Counted from the stretch's first letter, positions 16,487 through 26,401 are shown. The stretch is 64,000 nt of DNA from Streptomyces antibioticus (GCF_002019855.1 NZ_CM007717.1:2415198-2479197), one strand, 5' to 3'. Notes: generated from the letters alone by a model not told the origin. A program made the numbers and translations.

Positions 16487-17599
16487 ATGGAGAACCTGCT
16501 CCGACCCCTGATCGTGGTCGGCGGCTCGGTCGTACTGACACTGCTCATCGGCTGGGCCACCGACCTTCTGCTGCGCAAGGCCGACGCGCGGCACGGCGAG
16601 ACCCCCCTGTGGGGTCTGCTGCGCCGCGGCCGCATCCCCTACCAGCTCGTGCTGTGCGCGGCGCTGCTGAGAGGCTCGTACGACCAGGCGCGCCTGCTGG
16701 AGGAACACCGCGTCGGCATCGGCCGGACGCTCACCCTGGTGCTGATCGGCTCCGCGGCCTGGCTGGTGATCCGGATCGCGGCGGCGGTCGTCGAGACCTC
16801 GTACTCCCGCTACGCGCGCGTGCACCGCGACGCCGCCCGGGTCCGCCGGGTGCGCACCCAGGTGTCGCTGATCATGCGGGTGGTGGCGGCCGTCGTCGGG
16901 GTGGTGGCGGTGGCGGCGATGCTGCTGACGTTCCCCGCGATGCGGGCGGCCGGCGCCTCGCTGCTGGCCTCGGCCGGTGTCCTCGGCATCGTCGCCGGTG
17001 TGGCCGCCCAGTCAACGCTCAGCAACATGTTCGCCGGGCTCCAGATCGCCTTCGGCGACATGGTGCGCATCGGCGACACCGTGGTGGTGGACGGCGAGTG
17101 GGGCACGGTCGAGGAGATCACGCTGACCTTCCTGACGGTCCGGACCTGGGACGAGCGCCGGATCACCATGCCGGTGTCGTACTTCACGTCGAAGCCGTTC
17201 GAGAACTGGTCGCGCGGCACCCCGCAGATGACCGGCATCGTCTACTGGCACGTGGACCACACGGCCCCGGTGGAGGCGATGCGCGAGAAGCTCCGCGACA
17301 TCCTGCGCGAGTGCCCCGCCTGGGACGGCCGCGCCTGCGGTCTGAACGTGACGGACACCACCCCGAACACCATGCAGGTCCGGGCGCTGGTGACGGCGAA
17401 GGACGCCGACGACATCTGGACGGTACGGGTCACGGTCCGCGAACGGATGATCCGCTGGCTGGCGCAGGAGCACCCGTACGCGCTGCCGCGGGTCAACACG
17501 GCCGACGCCGCACCGCCCCCGGGCCGTGTCCCAGGCCCGTCGCCCTCCCCGGACGGCGCGGCCCGCCGGGTCCACGAACCGCCGCGCACGAGCCGCTGA
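16487..17599 (+). CDS. MscS-family mechanosensitive ion channel
   Basis: The 370-residue protein has four membrane helices. The last is the pore-lining type (AGASLLASAGVLGIVAGVAAQSTLSNMFAGLQIAF, about 152-186), with the small-residue-rich pattern of MscS TM3. The beta domain follows (VRIGDTVVVDGEWGTVEEITLTFLTVRTWDERRITMPVSYF), and the C-terminal part ends in a Pro-rich tail. It is expected to open under hypo-osmotic stress and release solutes. ATG 16487 is preceded by TACGTT seven bases upstream, pointing to a leaderless message. The gene ends just before a strong hairpin shared with the converging antiporter. Confidence 0.93.
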   Translation: MENLLRPLIVVGGSVVLTLLIGWATDLLLRKADARHGETPLWGLLRRGRIPYQLVLCAALLRGSYDQARLLEEHRVGIGRTLTLVLIGSAAWLVIRIAAAVVETSYSRYARVHRDAARVRRVRTQVSLIMRVVAAVVGVVAVAAMLLTFPAMRAAGASLLASAGVLGIVAGVAAQSTLSNMFAGLQIAFGDMVRIGDTVVVDGEWGTVEEITLTFLTVRTWDERRITMPVSYFTSKPFENWSRGTPQMTGIVYWHVDHTAPVEAMREKLRDILRECPAWDGRACGLNVTDTTPNTMQVRALVTAKDADDIWTVRVTVRERMIRWLAQEHPYALPRVNTADAAPPPGRVPGPSPSPDGAARRVHEPPRTSR

Positions 17600-17606
17600 C
17601 GCACAC

Positions 17607-17648
17607 CCCGCGCGGCACCCCCTTCCGTGGACGGGGGTGCCGCGCGGG
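17607..17648. terminator. Bidirectional hairpin, MscS gene / antiporter gene
   Basis: A perfect 16-bp inverted repeat (CCCGCGCGGCACCCCC at 17607-17622, complement at 17633-17648) with a ten-base loop lies between convergent stop codons. Confidence 0.88.
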
Positions 17649-17650
17649 CG

Positions 17651-19237
17651 TCATTTCAGGCTGCGGACGTCCAGTTGCCGCAGCACCCGGTCCACGATCT
17701 CCGGATCCGCGCCCGGCTCGCTGCGCGCGGCCAGCACCTCGTGCCGGGCGGCGCTCATCATCTCCGCCTGGATCCGCCGCAGCCGCTTCAGCCGCCGCAC
17801 CCGGTGCTCGTGCCCCTCCCGGCGCTCGTCCTCGCCCATGTCCGGGCTGATCCGCACCCCGATCTCGAAGGCCCGCCGCAGGAGTTGCTCGGACAGTTCC
17901 TCCGGCAGCTCCTCCACCGACTCGATCTCCCGCAGCCGCCGTTTCGCCGCCTTGGCAGCCCGCACCGCCAGCTCCCGTTCCAGCTCCTGCTCCCGCTCGC
18001 TGTCGGCCCGCACCCCGAGCCGCCGCACCAGCCACGGCAGCGTCAGTCCCTGCACCACCAGCGTCGCCATGATCACCCCGAAGGCGATGAAGACGATCTC
18101 GTCCCGGTCGGGGAACGGCCCCCCGTCGTCCGTGCTCAGCGGGATCGCGAGCGCCAGCGCCACCGACGCCACCCCGCGCATCCCGGACCACCACATGACC
18201 ACGGTCTCCCGCCAGCTCATCGGGATGTCCTCGTCGTAGTCCCGCCGCGCGTGCATCCGCTGGGTCAGCCAGGTCGCGGGCAGCAGCCACAGCAGCCGTA
18301 CGACGATCACGACGGCCACCACGATCCCCGCCCAGCCGAGCATCTCGCCCCACCGGCCGGACGCGGTACGGATCGCGTTGTGCAGCTCCAGGCCGATCAG
18401 CCCGAACGCGACGCCCGTCACCAGCGTGTCGACGATGTCCCAGAAGGCGTGCCCGGCGAGCCGGGTCATCACGTCGTCGGGGTCGGTGGCGTACTCGGCG
18501 AGGAAGAGCGCGCAGGTCAGCACGGCCAGCACCCCGGATCCGTGCAGCTCCTCGGCAAGCACGTACGCCGCGTACGGCACGAGCAGGGTGAGCCCGATCT
18601 GGAGGGTCGCGTCGCCGAGCAGGTCCATCAGCCGGTTGGCGCCCCACCCGAGCCCGACGCCCACGGCGACGGCGACCACGGCGGACAGCACCAGTTCGAG
18701 CGCGGCCGTCGAGGGCGTGAAGTCCCCGCTGACGGCGGCGGCGATCGCCACGTGGTACAGCACGATGGCGGTGACGTCGTTGAAGAGCCCCTCGCCCTCC
18801 AGGATGGAGACGAGCCGGCGGGGCAGTCCGAGCTGTCCGGCGACGGCGGTCGCGGCCACCGGGTCGGGCGGCGCCACGAGCGCGCCCAGCGCGACCGCTG
18901 CGGCGAGCGGCAGCCCGGGCACCACCGCGTGCGCGACGGCGGCCACGGAGAAGGTGGTGACGAACACCAGCGCCACGGCCAGCAGGAAGATCGGCCGTTT
19001 GTTGGCCGCGAACTGCCGCCACGAGGTCCGGCGCACGGCCGCGTAGAGCAGGGGCGGCAGCAGCAGGGGGAGGATCAGCTCGGGCGGGATGTCGACGTTC
19101 GGCACGAAGGGCAGCACCGCGAGGACGATCCCGAGCAGTGTCATCAGGACCGGCGAGGGAAGCCCGAACCGGTCGCCGACCGGCACGCTCACCACGGCCC
19201 CGAGCATCAGGACGAACAACAGGGCAAGCTGATCCAC
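17651..19237 (-). CDS. Na+/H+ antiporter, CPA1 family
   Basis: The 528-residue protein has twelve or so membrane helices in residues 1-410 and a long charged cytoplasmic tail. The ion-binding signature of CPA1 exchangers is present as EGEGLFNDVTAIVLY (Asn-Asp near 160), together with APPDPVAATAV upstream. The tail (about 411-528) is strongly helical and charged (DSEREQELERELAVRAAKAAKRRLREIE) and probably regulates or oligomerises the carrier. It exchanges Na+ or K+ for protons at the plasma membrane. GTG 19237 starts MDQLALLFVLML directly in the first helix, as in relatives. It is transcribed toward MscS, which hints at joint osmotic/ionic homeostasis but proves nothing. Confidence 0.95.
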   Translation of the reverse strand: MDQLALLFVLMLGAVVSVPVGDRFGLPSPVLMTLLGIVLAVLPFVPNVDIPPELILPLLLPPLLYAAVRRTSWRQFAANKRPIFLLAVALVFVTTFSVAAVAHAVVPGLPLAAAVALGALVAPPDPVAATAVAGQLGLPRRLVSILEGEGLFNDVTAIVLYHVAIAAAVSGDFTPSTAALELVLSAVVAVAVGVGLGWGANRLMDLLGDATLQIGLTLLVPYAAYVLAEELHGSGVLAVLTCALFLAEYATDPDDVMTRLAGHAFWDIVDTLVTGVAFGLIGLELHNAIRTASGRWGEMLGWAGIVVAVVIVVRLLWLLPATWLTQRMHARRDYDEDIPMSWRETVVMWWSGMRGVASVALALAIPLSTDDGGPFPDRDEIVFIAFGVIMATLVVQGLTLPWLVRRLGVRADSEREQELERELAVRAAKAAKRRLREIESVEELPEELSEQLLRRAFEIGVRISPDMGEDERREGHEHRVRRLKRLRRIQAEMMSAARHEVLAARSEPGADPEIVDRVLRQLDVRSLK

Positions 19238-19305
19238 GGTCAGCGCTCCGGGGGGCTAGACGATCAAGAGCGACCAGACCCCCAGCCTCGCACGGCCCCG
19301 CCCGG

Positions 19306-19797
19306 CTACAGCGAACGCCGCATCGACCGGTGCGGAATCCCCGCCTCGATGTCCTCGGGACCGTACGCCTCGTACCCCAGCCGCTCGTAGAAACCGAGCG
19401 CCTGGGTCTGCGCGTGCAGGTCCACCGCCGCGAGGCCACGCGCGCGTGCCGCCTCCTCGATGGCCCGCACCAGCGCGACGCCGACCCCGAGCCCGCGCGC
19501 CTCACGCGTCACGGCGAGCCGCCCGAGCGAGCCGACCGACGGATCCCCGCCGGTCTTCTCCCCGGCCACCTCGGGGCCGTACAGCAGCCGCCCGGCCCCC
19601 AGCGGTACGCCGTCCTCGCGTATCGCCAGCACATGCACCGCGCCGGCGTCGTACGCGTCGTACTCCAGGTCCTCCGGGACGCCCTGCTCGCGGACGAAGA
19701 CCTCCTTGCGCACCGCGAAGCACGCCTCCCGGTCGGCGGGGTCCTCGGCGACGCGGACCGTGTACGCGTGCGTGCCGCCCGTCCGTGCGTCGCTCAT
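19306..19797 (-). CDS. GNAT family N-acetyltransferase
   Basis: The 163-residue protein shows the GNAT fold of the ElaA/YjcF type: [24 protein letters not shown], the acetyl-CoA binding loop [23 protein letters not shown] (about 100-122) and the C-terminal [25 protein letters not shown] motif. The substrate is unknown; this subgroup often acts on small amines or protein termini. ATG 19797 overlaps the stop of the upstream RluA-family gene as ATGA, so the two are translationally coupled. It is the last gene of the dksA-like/lspA/rluD-type unit. Confidence 0.93.
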   Translation of the reverse strand: MSDARTGGTHAYTVRVAEDPADREACFAVRKEVFVREQGVPEDLEYDAYDAGAVHVLAIREDGVPLGAGRLLYGPEVAGEKTGGDPSVGSLGRLAVTREARGLGVGVALVRAIEEAARARGLAAVDLHAQTQALGFYERLGYEAYGPEDIEAGIPHRSMRRSL

Positions 19798-20738
19798 CCG
19801 TACGTCTCCTCGCGGACCTGGTCCAGGGCCTGCTGGAGGTCGGCCGGGTAGTCGCTGGAGAACTCCACCCACTGCCCGTCGCCGGGGTGCTCGAAGCCCA
19901 GCCGCACCGCGTGCAGCCACTGCCGGGTCAGCTTCAGCCGCTTGGCGAGCGTCGGGTCGGCGCCGTAGGTGAGATCGCCGACACAGGGGTGCCGGTGGGC
20001 GGACATGTGCACCCGGATCTGGTGGGTACGGCCCGTCTCCAGCTTCACGTCGAGCAGGGAGGCGGCGCGGAACGCCTCGATCAGGTCGTAGTGCGTGACG
20101 GACGGCTTGCCGTCGGCCGTGACGGCCCACTTGTAGTCGTGGTTCGGGTGCCGGCCGATGGGGGCGTCGATGGTGCCGCTGGTCGGGTCCGGGTGGCCCT
20201 GCACGAGCGTGTGGTAGCGCTTGTCGACCGTGCGCTCCTTGAACTGGCGCTTGAGCGAGGTGTACGCCCGCTCCGACTTGGCGACCACCATCAGACCGGA
20301 GGTGCCCACGTCGAGCCGGTGCACGATGCCCTGGCGCTCGGCGGCACCGGAGGTGGAGATGCGGTAGCCGGCGGCCGCGAGACCGCCGATGACGGTCGGG
20401 CCGCTCCAACCGGGCGAGGGGTGCGCGGCCACGCCGACGGGCTTGACGATCACGACGATGTCGTCGTCGTCGTGCACGATCTCCATGCCCTCGACCGGCT
20501 CGGCGACGATCTGCACCGGCGCGGGCGCCTGCGGCATCTCGACCTCCAGCCAGGCCCCGCCGCTGACCCGCTCGGACTTGCCCACCACCGAGCCGTCGAC
20601 CGAGACCTTCCCCGCGGCGGCCAGCTCCGCCGCCTTGGTACGGGAGAAGCCGAACATGCGGGAGATGGCGGCGTCGACGCGCTCGCCCTCCAGGCCGTCC
20701 GGCACGGGCAGGGTACGGATCTCGGGAATCGTGCTCAC
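19794..20738 (-). CDS. RluA-family 23S rRNA pseudouridine synthase (RluD-like)
   Basis: The 314-residue protein has an N-terminal S4 RNA-binding domain (about 15-75, [29 protein letters not shown]) and the synthase domain with the catalytic aspartate in [19 protein letters not shown] (Asp near 135), then [20 protein letters not shown]. This combination is typical of RluD, which modifies the helix 69 loop of 23S rRNA. The exact target is inferred. GTG 20738 is used. It is 64 bp downstream of lspA, and lspA-rluD adjacency is widespread in bacteria. It overlaps the GNAT gene by 4 bp. Confidence 0.95.
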   Translation of the reverse strand: MSTIPEIRTLPVPDGLEGERVDAAISRMFGFSRTKAAELAAAGKVSVDGSVVGKSERVSGGAWLEVEMPQAPAPVQIVAEPVEGMEIVHDDDDIVVIVKPVGVAAHPSPGWSGPTVIGGLAAAGYRISTSGAAERQGIVHRLDVGTSGLMVVAKSERAYTSLKRQFKERTVDKRYHTLVQGHPDPTSGTIDAPIGRHPNHDYKWAVTADGKPSVTHYDLIEAFRAASLLDVKLETGRTHQIRVHMSAHRHPCVGDLTYGADPTLAKRLKLTRQWLHAVRLGFEHPGDGQWVEFSSDYPADLQQALDQVREETYG

Positions 20739-20802
20739 CCGTCGAGTATGCCGGACGCCTCCGACAGCCCCGACAACACGCGGCCCCGGTCCTTGACCCG
20801 CC

Positions 20803-21402
20803 TCAGTCCTTGTGGACGGTCCCGTCGGGGTCGAGGCCCTTGAAGGACAGCAGCACGATCAGGATGCCGCCGCAGACGATCGCCGAGTCCGCGAGGTTGA
20901 AGACCGCGAAGTGCTTCGGCGCGATGAAGTCCACCACCGCGCCCTCGAAGACGCCCGGCGAGCGGAAGATCCGGTCGGTGAGGTTGCCGAGGGCGCCGCC
21001 CAGCAGCAGGCCCAGCGCGATCGCCCAGGGCAGGCTGTACAGCTTGCGGGCCAGCCGCGCGATCACCACGATCACCGCCGCCGCGATCACCGTGAAGATG
21101 ATCGTGAATGCCTCGCCGAAGCCGAAGGCCGCGCCCGCGTTGCGGATGGCCTCGAACCGCAGCCAGTCGCCGACGATCTCGATCGGCGGATGGTGCTCCA
21201 GCTTGGCGACCACGATCATCTTGCTGATCAGGTCGATGGCGTACGCGAACGCTGCCACGGCGAACAGCACGGCGATACGACGCCTGCCGCGGGGCCGCGG
21301 CGCGGCATCCTGCCGTCCGTCCGCACCGGACGACTCCTCCGGCTCGGCTCCCGCCGCCTCCGGGGTGTCCGGCGTACCGATGATGCGCTCCGCCTCTGCC
21401 AC
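20803..21402 (-). CDS. lspA: Lipoprotein signal peptidase (signal peptidase II)
   Basis: The 199-residue protein has a hydrophilic 40-residue N-terminal extension and then four membrane helices. The conserved blocks are [37 protein letters not shown] and [12 protein letters not shown], and these hold the two catalytic aspartates (DR and ADS). It removes signal peptides from prolipoproteins at the plasma membrane after lipid attachment by Lgt. GTG 21402 is used. It sits 67 bp downstream of the dksA-like gene and upstream of the RluD-type synthase on the same strand. Confidence 0.97.
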   Translation of the reverse strand: MAEAERIIGTPDTPEAAGAEPEESSGADGRQDAAPRPRGRRRIAVLFAVAAFAYAIDLISKMIVVAKLEHHPPIEIVGDWLRFEAIRNAGAAFGFGEAFTIIFTVIAAAVIVVIARLARKLYSLPWAIALGLLLGGALGNLTDRIFRSPGVFEGAVVDFIAPKHFAVFNLADSAIVCGGILIVLLSFKGLDPDGTVHKD

Positions 21403-21469
21403 GTGAGTCCCTCAACCTAGGTACCTGACTGAGGACGAGGGTACGACACGCCGTGCGACCTCGGCGTGA

Positions 21470-22672
21470 TCAGTACCGCCGCTCCTGCTTCTGCTTGCAC
21501 TCGACACACAGCGTGGCCCGGGGGAACGCCTGCATCCTGGCCTTGCCGATCGCGTTGCCGCAGTTCTCGCACAGACCGTACGTGCCCGCGTCGAGCCGCT
21601 CCAGGGCGTGCTCCGTCTGGATCAGCATCTCGCGCGCGTTGGCGGCCAGCGCCAGCTCGCTCTCCCGGGTGATGTTCTTGGTGCCGGTGTCCGCCTGGTC
21701 GTCGCCCGCGCCGTCCCCCGAGTCCCGCATCAGGCCCGCCAGGGCGGACTCGGACGTGGCCAGCTCCGTGTGCAGCCGCGCCTGCTCGGACTGGAGCTCG
21801 GCGCGGGCCTCCTCGACCTCCTCGGGCGTCCAGGGGTCCTCACCGGGGCGCACCGCCAGGTCGCCGGGTTCCGCCGCGGCGAGGCGTGCCTTGGGAACAG
21901 CGGTCTTCGCCGCCGCCGTGGCCGTGCCAGGAGTCTTCTTCGCAACCACAGTCGTGGCTCCCGTCTGCTCCGCGGCCGAGGCCGCGCCCACCTTCTTGGC
22001 CGTGCTCTTCTTTCCCGCCCTGCCCTGGGCCACGCCCCCGGCGCGACCTGCTTTTCCGACGCCGGCCGTCTCGGCGACGCCCTTTTCGGCACCGCCTTTC
22101 CGAGCCGCCGCCTTTTTGGCCGGTGCTTTGGCCGACGCTTTGGCCGGTGCCTTTGCTTTGGCCGGTGCCTTTGCTTTGGCTGGTGCCTTCTTGGCCGCCG
22201 ACTTCTTGGCTGAGGTCTTCTTGGCTGAGGTCTTCTTGCCGACCGCCTTCTTGGCGGCCGACTTCTTGGCCGTCGGCTCCTTCGCCGCCGGCTTCTTCAC
22301 GGCTGCCGCGTCGGCGTGCGCCGTCTCGACGGCCGGCTTGTCGCCGACCGGCTTTCCCGCGACCGGCTCCTTTGCCGCCGCCTTCTTGGGGCCCGCTCGC
22401 TTGGGGCCTGCCCGCTTGGGACTCGCCCTCTCGGCGCCCACCTTCTCAGCACCCGCCTTCTTCGAGGCCGACGTCTTGCCGACCGGCGTCTTCGCCGCCT
22501 CCTCGGCGTTCACCGTCTTGGGGCTCGCCTTCTCGGCGGCGGCCTTTCCGCGCCTCGCTTTCCCGTCGGCCCCCTTCGTGACCGCCCTTTCGGGCACGGC
22601 CTCGGCGGCGCCGGTCGTACCCCCGGACCGGCCCGTCGCCGGGTGTTGTGCGGCGGTCTTCTTCGCCACCAT
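21470..22672 (-). CDS. DksA/TraR-type C4 zinc-finger protein with histone-H1-like N-terminal tail
   Basis: The 400-residue protein has two unlike parts. Residues 1-265 are almost only Lys, Ala, Pro, Gly and Thr with repeated KKSAAKK, KKTSAKK and KAKAPAKA units, as in eukaryotic H1 tails and the actinobacterial HupS/HupB C-terminus. Residues about 275-400 are a DksA/TraR module: PWTPEEVEEARAELQSEQARL, a coiled-coil pair, and the zinc finger CENCGNAIGKARMQAFPRATLCVECKQ. DksA-like proteins bind the RNA polymerase secondary channel, while the tail would bind DNA or RNA. ATG 22672 has GAAGGGGCC upstream. A TCACA-TAC-TGTGA dyad lies at 22686-22698. Confidence 0.93.
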   Translation of the reverse strand: MVAKKTAAQHPATGRSGGTTGAAEAVPERAVTKGADGKARRGKAAAEKASPKTVNAEEAAKTPVGKTSASKKAGAEKVGAERASPKRAGPKRAGPKKAAAKEPVAGKPVGDKPAVETAHADAAAVKKPAAKEPTAKKSAAKKAVGKKTSAKKTSAKKSAAKKAPAKAKAPAKAKAPAKASAKAPAKKAAARKGGAEKGVAETAGVGKAGRAGGVAQGRAGKKSTAKKVGAASAAEQTGATTVVAKKTPGTATAAAKTAVPKARLAAAEPGDLAVRPGEDPWTPEEVEEARAELQSEQARLHTELATSESALAGLMRDSGDGAGDDQADTGTKNITRESELALAANAREMLIQTEHALERLDAGTYGLCENCGNAIGKARMQAFPRATLCVECKQKQERRY

Positions 22673-22956
22673 GGCCGCGGCCCCTTCACATACTGTGATC
22701 TTGCTCGCGAATCGTGCTGGGACGATAAATCGACCCGAGAGCCGCGGCAACGGGGCACACCGCCCGGATCGCCCGCCTCGCGCACGCCCCGCGGCAAGCC
22801 TGCCTGCGTTGTGCCCAGCTCCCCGCGGGGTAATCCGCCCCGCCGACCACGCCGAAATCCGAACACGAGTTCCCTCCGGACGCACCTCCAATCGGGTCAA
22901 CCCGGACCGGCCGTAAACCGGTCGGCCGCTGTCGGTGCGGCGCCGTACACTGGGCG

Positions 22957-23262
22957 GAGCGAAAAGCATGGATGGGGACGAGTAGCGGCGTACGCAGCCC
23001 AGAGCGACCCGGGGACGGTGGGAGCCCGGGGGCCGGCGCGACGTGAAGATCACCCCGGAGCCGCCGGAAGAAAGCCGCAGGGACCCACCTCGGCGAGTAG
23101 ACCCGGTATCGCGACCCCAATGAGGGGGCTCGCCGACGCACACCCCGCGTCGGAGGGCCAAGGAGGGTGGTACCGCGGGAGCACGCCGAAACCGGCGTAA
23201 GGAAAGACTCGGCTCTCGTCCCTCCGGACGGAAGGCAGCAAGTCCGCCGGAGGAAGCTCGCT
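22957..23262 (+). promoter_or_regulatory. T-box leader controlling ileS (isoleucine tRNA sensor)
   Basis: The leader contains a stem I region with GAGTAGCGG near 22980, a GGTGGGAGC distal segment near 23018-23026, and a specifier loop GAAGATCACC in which ATC (23049-23051, Ile) is followed by A. It ends with the T-box core TGGTACCGCG at 23168-23177, preceded by AAGGAGGG. After it, CCTCCGG (23221-23227) can pair with CCGGAGG (23247-23253), hiding the GGAGG that serves ileS at 23264. This fits the translational class of actinobacterial T-boxes: uncharged tRNA(Ile) would free the ribosome site. TACACT at 22946-22951 is a possible -10. Confidence 0.93.
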
Positions 23263-23263
23263 G

Positions 23264-26200
23264 ATGACAACGCCGACGTACCGCCAGGTACCCGCCCAGG
23301 TCGACCTGCCCGCCCTCGAGCACGCCGTGCTCGACTTCTGGCGCGAGCAGAAGATCTTCGCCAAGAGCCTGGAGCAGTCCGAGGGCCGCCCCGAATGGGT
23401 GTTCTACGAGGGCCCGCCCACCGCCAACGGCATGCCGGGCGCCCACCACATCGAGGCGCGCGTCTTCAAGGACGTCTTCCCCCGCTTCCGCACCATGCGC
23501 GGCTACCACGTCGCCCGCAAGGCCGGCTGGGACTGCCACGGCCTCCCGGTGGAGCTGGCCGTCGAGAAGGAGCTGGGCTTCTCCGGCAAGAAGGACATCG
23601 AGGCGTACGGCATCGCCGCGTTCAACGACCGCTGCCGCGAGTCCGTCCTGCGCCACACCGACGCCTTCTCCGAGCTGACGACCCGCATGGGCTACTGGGT
23701 CGACCTCGACGACGCGTACGTCACCATGGACCCCGAGTACATCGAGTCGGTCTGGTGGTCGCTCAAGGAGATCTTCGACAAGGGCCTCCTGGTCCAGGAC
23801 CACCGCGTCGCCCCCTGGTGTCCGCGCTGCGGCACCGGCCTCTCCGACCACGAGCTGGCGCAGGGCTACGAGACGGTCGTCGACCCGTCCGTGTACGTCC
23901 GTTTCCCGCTCACCTCCGGTCCGCTCGCCGGCCGGGCCGCCCTCGTGGTCTGGACGACGACCCCCTGGACCCTGGTCTCCAACACGGCCGTGGCCGCGCA
24001 CCCCGACGTCACCTATGTCGTCGCCACCGACGGCGAGGAACAGCTCGTCGTCGCCGAACCGCTGCTCGCCAAGGCGCTCGGCGAGGGCTGGGAGCCCACC
24101 GGCGAGACCTTCACCGGCGCCGAGATGGAGCGCTGGACCTATCAACGTCCGTTCGAGCTGGTGGAGTTCCCGGCCGAGGCGCACTACGTCGTCAACGCCG
24201 AGTACGTCACCACCGAGGACGGCACCGGTCTGGTCCACCAGTCGCCCGCCTTCGGTGAGGACGACCTCAAGGTCTGCCGCGCCTACGGCCTGCCCGTGGT
24301 CAACCCGGTCCGCCCGGACGGCACGTTCGAGGAGTCCGTCCCGCTGGTCGGCGGCGTCTTCTTCAAGAAGGCGGACGAACGGCTCACCGAGGACCTCCAG
24401 GAGCGCGGTCTGCTCTTCCGGCACATCCCGTACGAGCACAGCTACCCGCACTGCTGGCGCTGCCACACCGCGCTGCTCTACTACGCGCAGCCCTCCTGGT
24501 ACATCCGCACGACGGCCGTCAAGGACCGTCTCCTCCAGGAGAACGAGAAGACCAACTGGTTCCCCGACACGGTCAAGCACGGCCGCTTCGGCGACTGGCT
24601 GAACAACAACATCGACTGGGCGCTGTCCCGCAGCCGTTACTGGGGCACCCCGCTGCCGATCTGGCGCTGCGAGGACGACCACCTCACCGTCGTCGGCTCC
24701 CGCGCGGAGCTGAGCGAACTGACCGGCACCGACCAGTCCGAGCTGGACCCGCACCGCCCGTTCATCGACGAGGTCACCTTCGCCTGCCCGCAGTGCGCGA
24801 AGACGGCCACGCGCGTGCCCGAGGTCATCGACGCCTGGTACGACTCGGGTTCGATGCCGTTCGCGCAGTGGGGCTACCCGTACAAGAACAAGGAACTCTT
24901 CGAGTCCCGCTACCCGGCGCAGTTCATCTCCGAGGCCATCGACCAGACCCGCGGCTGGTTCTACACCCTCATGGCCGTCGGCACCCTGGTCTTCGACAAG
25001 TCCTCGTACGAGAACGTGGTCTGCCTCGGCCACATCCTCGCCGAGGACGGCCGCAAGATGTCCAAGCACCTGGGCAACATCCTCCAGCCGATCCCGCTGA
25101 TGGACCAGCACGGCGCCGACGCGGTCCGCTGGTTCATGGCGGCCGGCGGCTCCCCGTGGGCGGCCCGCCGGGTGGGCCACGGCACCATCCAGGAGGTCGT
25201 CCGCAAGACGCTCCTGACGTACTGGAACACGGTCGCCTTCCAGGCCCTGTACGCCCGTACGTCCGGCTGGGCGCCCTCCGAGGCCGACCCGGCCCCGGCC
25301 GAGCGCCCGCTGCTCGACCGCTGGCTGCTCTCCGAACTGCACGCGCTCACCGACCAGGTCACCCAGGCCCTGGAGGCGTACGACACCCAGCGCGCCGGCA
25401 AGCTCCTCTCGGCGTTCGTCGACGACCTGTCCAACTGGTACGTGCGCCGCTCGCGCCGCCGCTTCTGGCAGGGCGACAAGGCCGCGCTGCGCACCCTGCA
25501 CGAGGTCGTGGAGACGGTCACCAAGCTGATGGCCCCGCTGACCCCGTTCATCACCGAGCGGGTCTGGCAGGACCTGATCGTGCCGGTCACCCCGGGCGCC
25601 CCGGAGTCGGTCCACCTCTCGTCCTGGCCGGAGGCGGACCTCACCGCCATCGACCCGGAGCTGTCGAAGCAGATGGTCCTGGTGCGCAGGCTGGTGGAGC
25701 TGGGCCGCGCCACGCGCGCGGAGTCGGGTGTGAAGACCCGCCAGCCGCTGCGGCGCGCGCTCGTCGCGGCCACCGGCTTCGACGCCCTCTCCCCCGAACT
25801 GCGCGCGCAGATCACGGAGGAGCTGAACGTCGAGTCCCTGGCGTCCCTCTCGGAGGTGGGCGGCTCGCTGGTCGACACCACCGCCAAGGCCAACTTCCGG
25901 GCCCTGGGCAAGCGGTTCGGCAAGCGCGTCCAGGACGTGGCGAAGGCGGTCGCCAACGCCGAGGCGGCCGCGCTCTCCCTCGCCCTGCGCGAGGGCACCG
26001 CGTCGGTGGAGATCGACGGCGAGACGATCACCCTCGCCCCCGACGAGGTCATCATCACGGAGACCCCGCGCGAGGGCTGGTCGGTGGCGTCCGACGCCGG
26101 TGCCACGGTCGCCCTCGACCTGGAGATCACCGAGGACCTGCGGCGCGCGGGCCTGGCCCGGGACGCGATCCGGCTGATCCAGGAGGCCCGCAAGAACAGC

Positions 26201-26401
26201 GGGCTCGACGTGGCCGACCGGATCGCGCTGCGCTGGACCGCGACCGACCCGGCCACCGTCGACGCCCTGACCGGTCACTCCGGCCTGATCGCCGACGAGG
26301 TCCTCGCCACGGACTTCGCCCGGGGTGAGGCGGACGACACATTCGGCACCCCGTTCTCGGACGAGGCGCTGACGCTGGAGTTCCGCCTGCGCAAGGCGTA
26401 A
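23264..26401 (+). CDS. ileS: Isoleucyl-tRNA synthetase
   Basis: The 1045-residue class I synthetase charges tRNA(Ile). The HIGH motif appears as GAHHIEARV near residue 61 and the KMSKS loop as KMSKHLGN near 598. Between them are the CP1 editing domain (VVWTTTPWTLVSNTAVA) and CxxC zinc-type pairs (WCPRCG, HCWRCH, ACPQCA). The C-terminal anticodon domain has the long eukaryote-like or type 2 IleRS form (VKTRQPLRRALVA). Type 2 enzymes are often mupirocin-tolerant; that is inference from family. ATG 23264 has GGAGG ten bases upstream, sequestered in the T-box leader. It is monocistronic and ends at a hairpin. Confidence 0.98.
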   Translation: MTTPTYRQVPAQVDLPALEHAVLDFWREQKIFAKSLEQSEGRPEWVFYEGPPTANGMPGAHHIEARVFKDVFPRFRTMRGYHVARKAGWDCHGLPVELAVEKELGFSGKKDIEAYGIAAFNDRCRESVLRHTDAFSELTTRMGYWVDLDDAYVTMDPEYIESVWWSLKEIFDKGLLVQDHRVAPWCPRCGTGLSDHELAQGYETVVDPSVYVRFPLTSGPLAGRAALVVWTTTPWTLVSNTAVAAHPDVTYVVATDGEEQLVVAEPLLAKALGEGWEPTGETFTGAEMERWTYQRPFELVEFPAEAHYVVNAEYVTTEDGTGLVHQSPAFGEDDLKVCRAYGLPVVNPVRPDGTFEESVPLVGGVFFKKADERLTEDLQERGLLFRHIPYEHSYPHCWRCHTALLYYAQPSWYIRTTAVKDRLLQENEKTNWFPDTVKHGRFGDWLNNNIDWALSRSRYWGTPLPIWRCEDDHLTVVGSRAELSELTGTDQSELDPHRPFIDEVTFACPQCAKTATRVPEVIDAWYDSGSMPFAQWGYPYKNKELFESRYPAQFISEAIDQTRGWFYTLMAVGTLVFDKSSYENVVCLGHILAEDGRKMSKHLGNILQPIPLMDQHGADAVRWFMAAGGSPWAARRVGHGTIQEVVRKTLLTYWNTVAFQALYARTSGWAPSEADPAPAERPLLDRWLLSELHALTDQVTQALEAYDTQRAGKLLSAFVDDLSNWYVRRSRRRFWQGDKAALRTLHEVVETVTKLMAPLTPFITERVWQDLIVPVTPGAPESVHLSSWPEADLTAIDPELSKQMVLVRRLVELGRATRAESGVKTRQPLRRALVAATGFDALSPELRAQITEELNVESLASLSEVGGSLVDTTAKANFRALGKRFGKRVQDVAKAVANAEAAALSLALREGTASVEIDGETITLAPDEVIITETPREGWSVASDAGATVALDLEITEDLRRAGLARDAIRLIQEARKNSGLDVADRIALRWTATDPATVDALTGHSGLIADEVLATDFARGEADDTFGTPFSDEALTLEFRLRKA

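Noticed and set aside
22686..22698. CRP-type operator at the dksA-like promoter
   Set aside because: The dyad is TCACA-N3-TGTGA, the reverse of the TGTGA-N6-TCACA arrangement, so I do not call it a CRP site.
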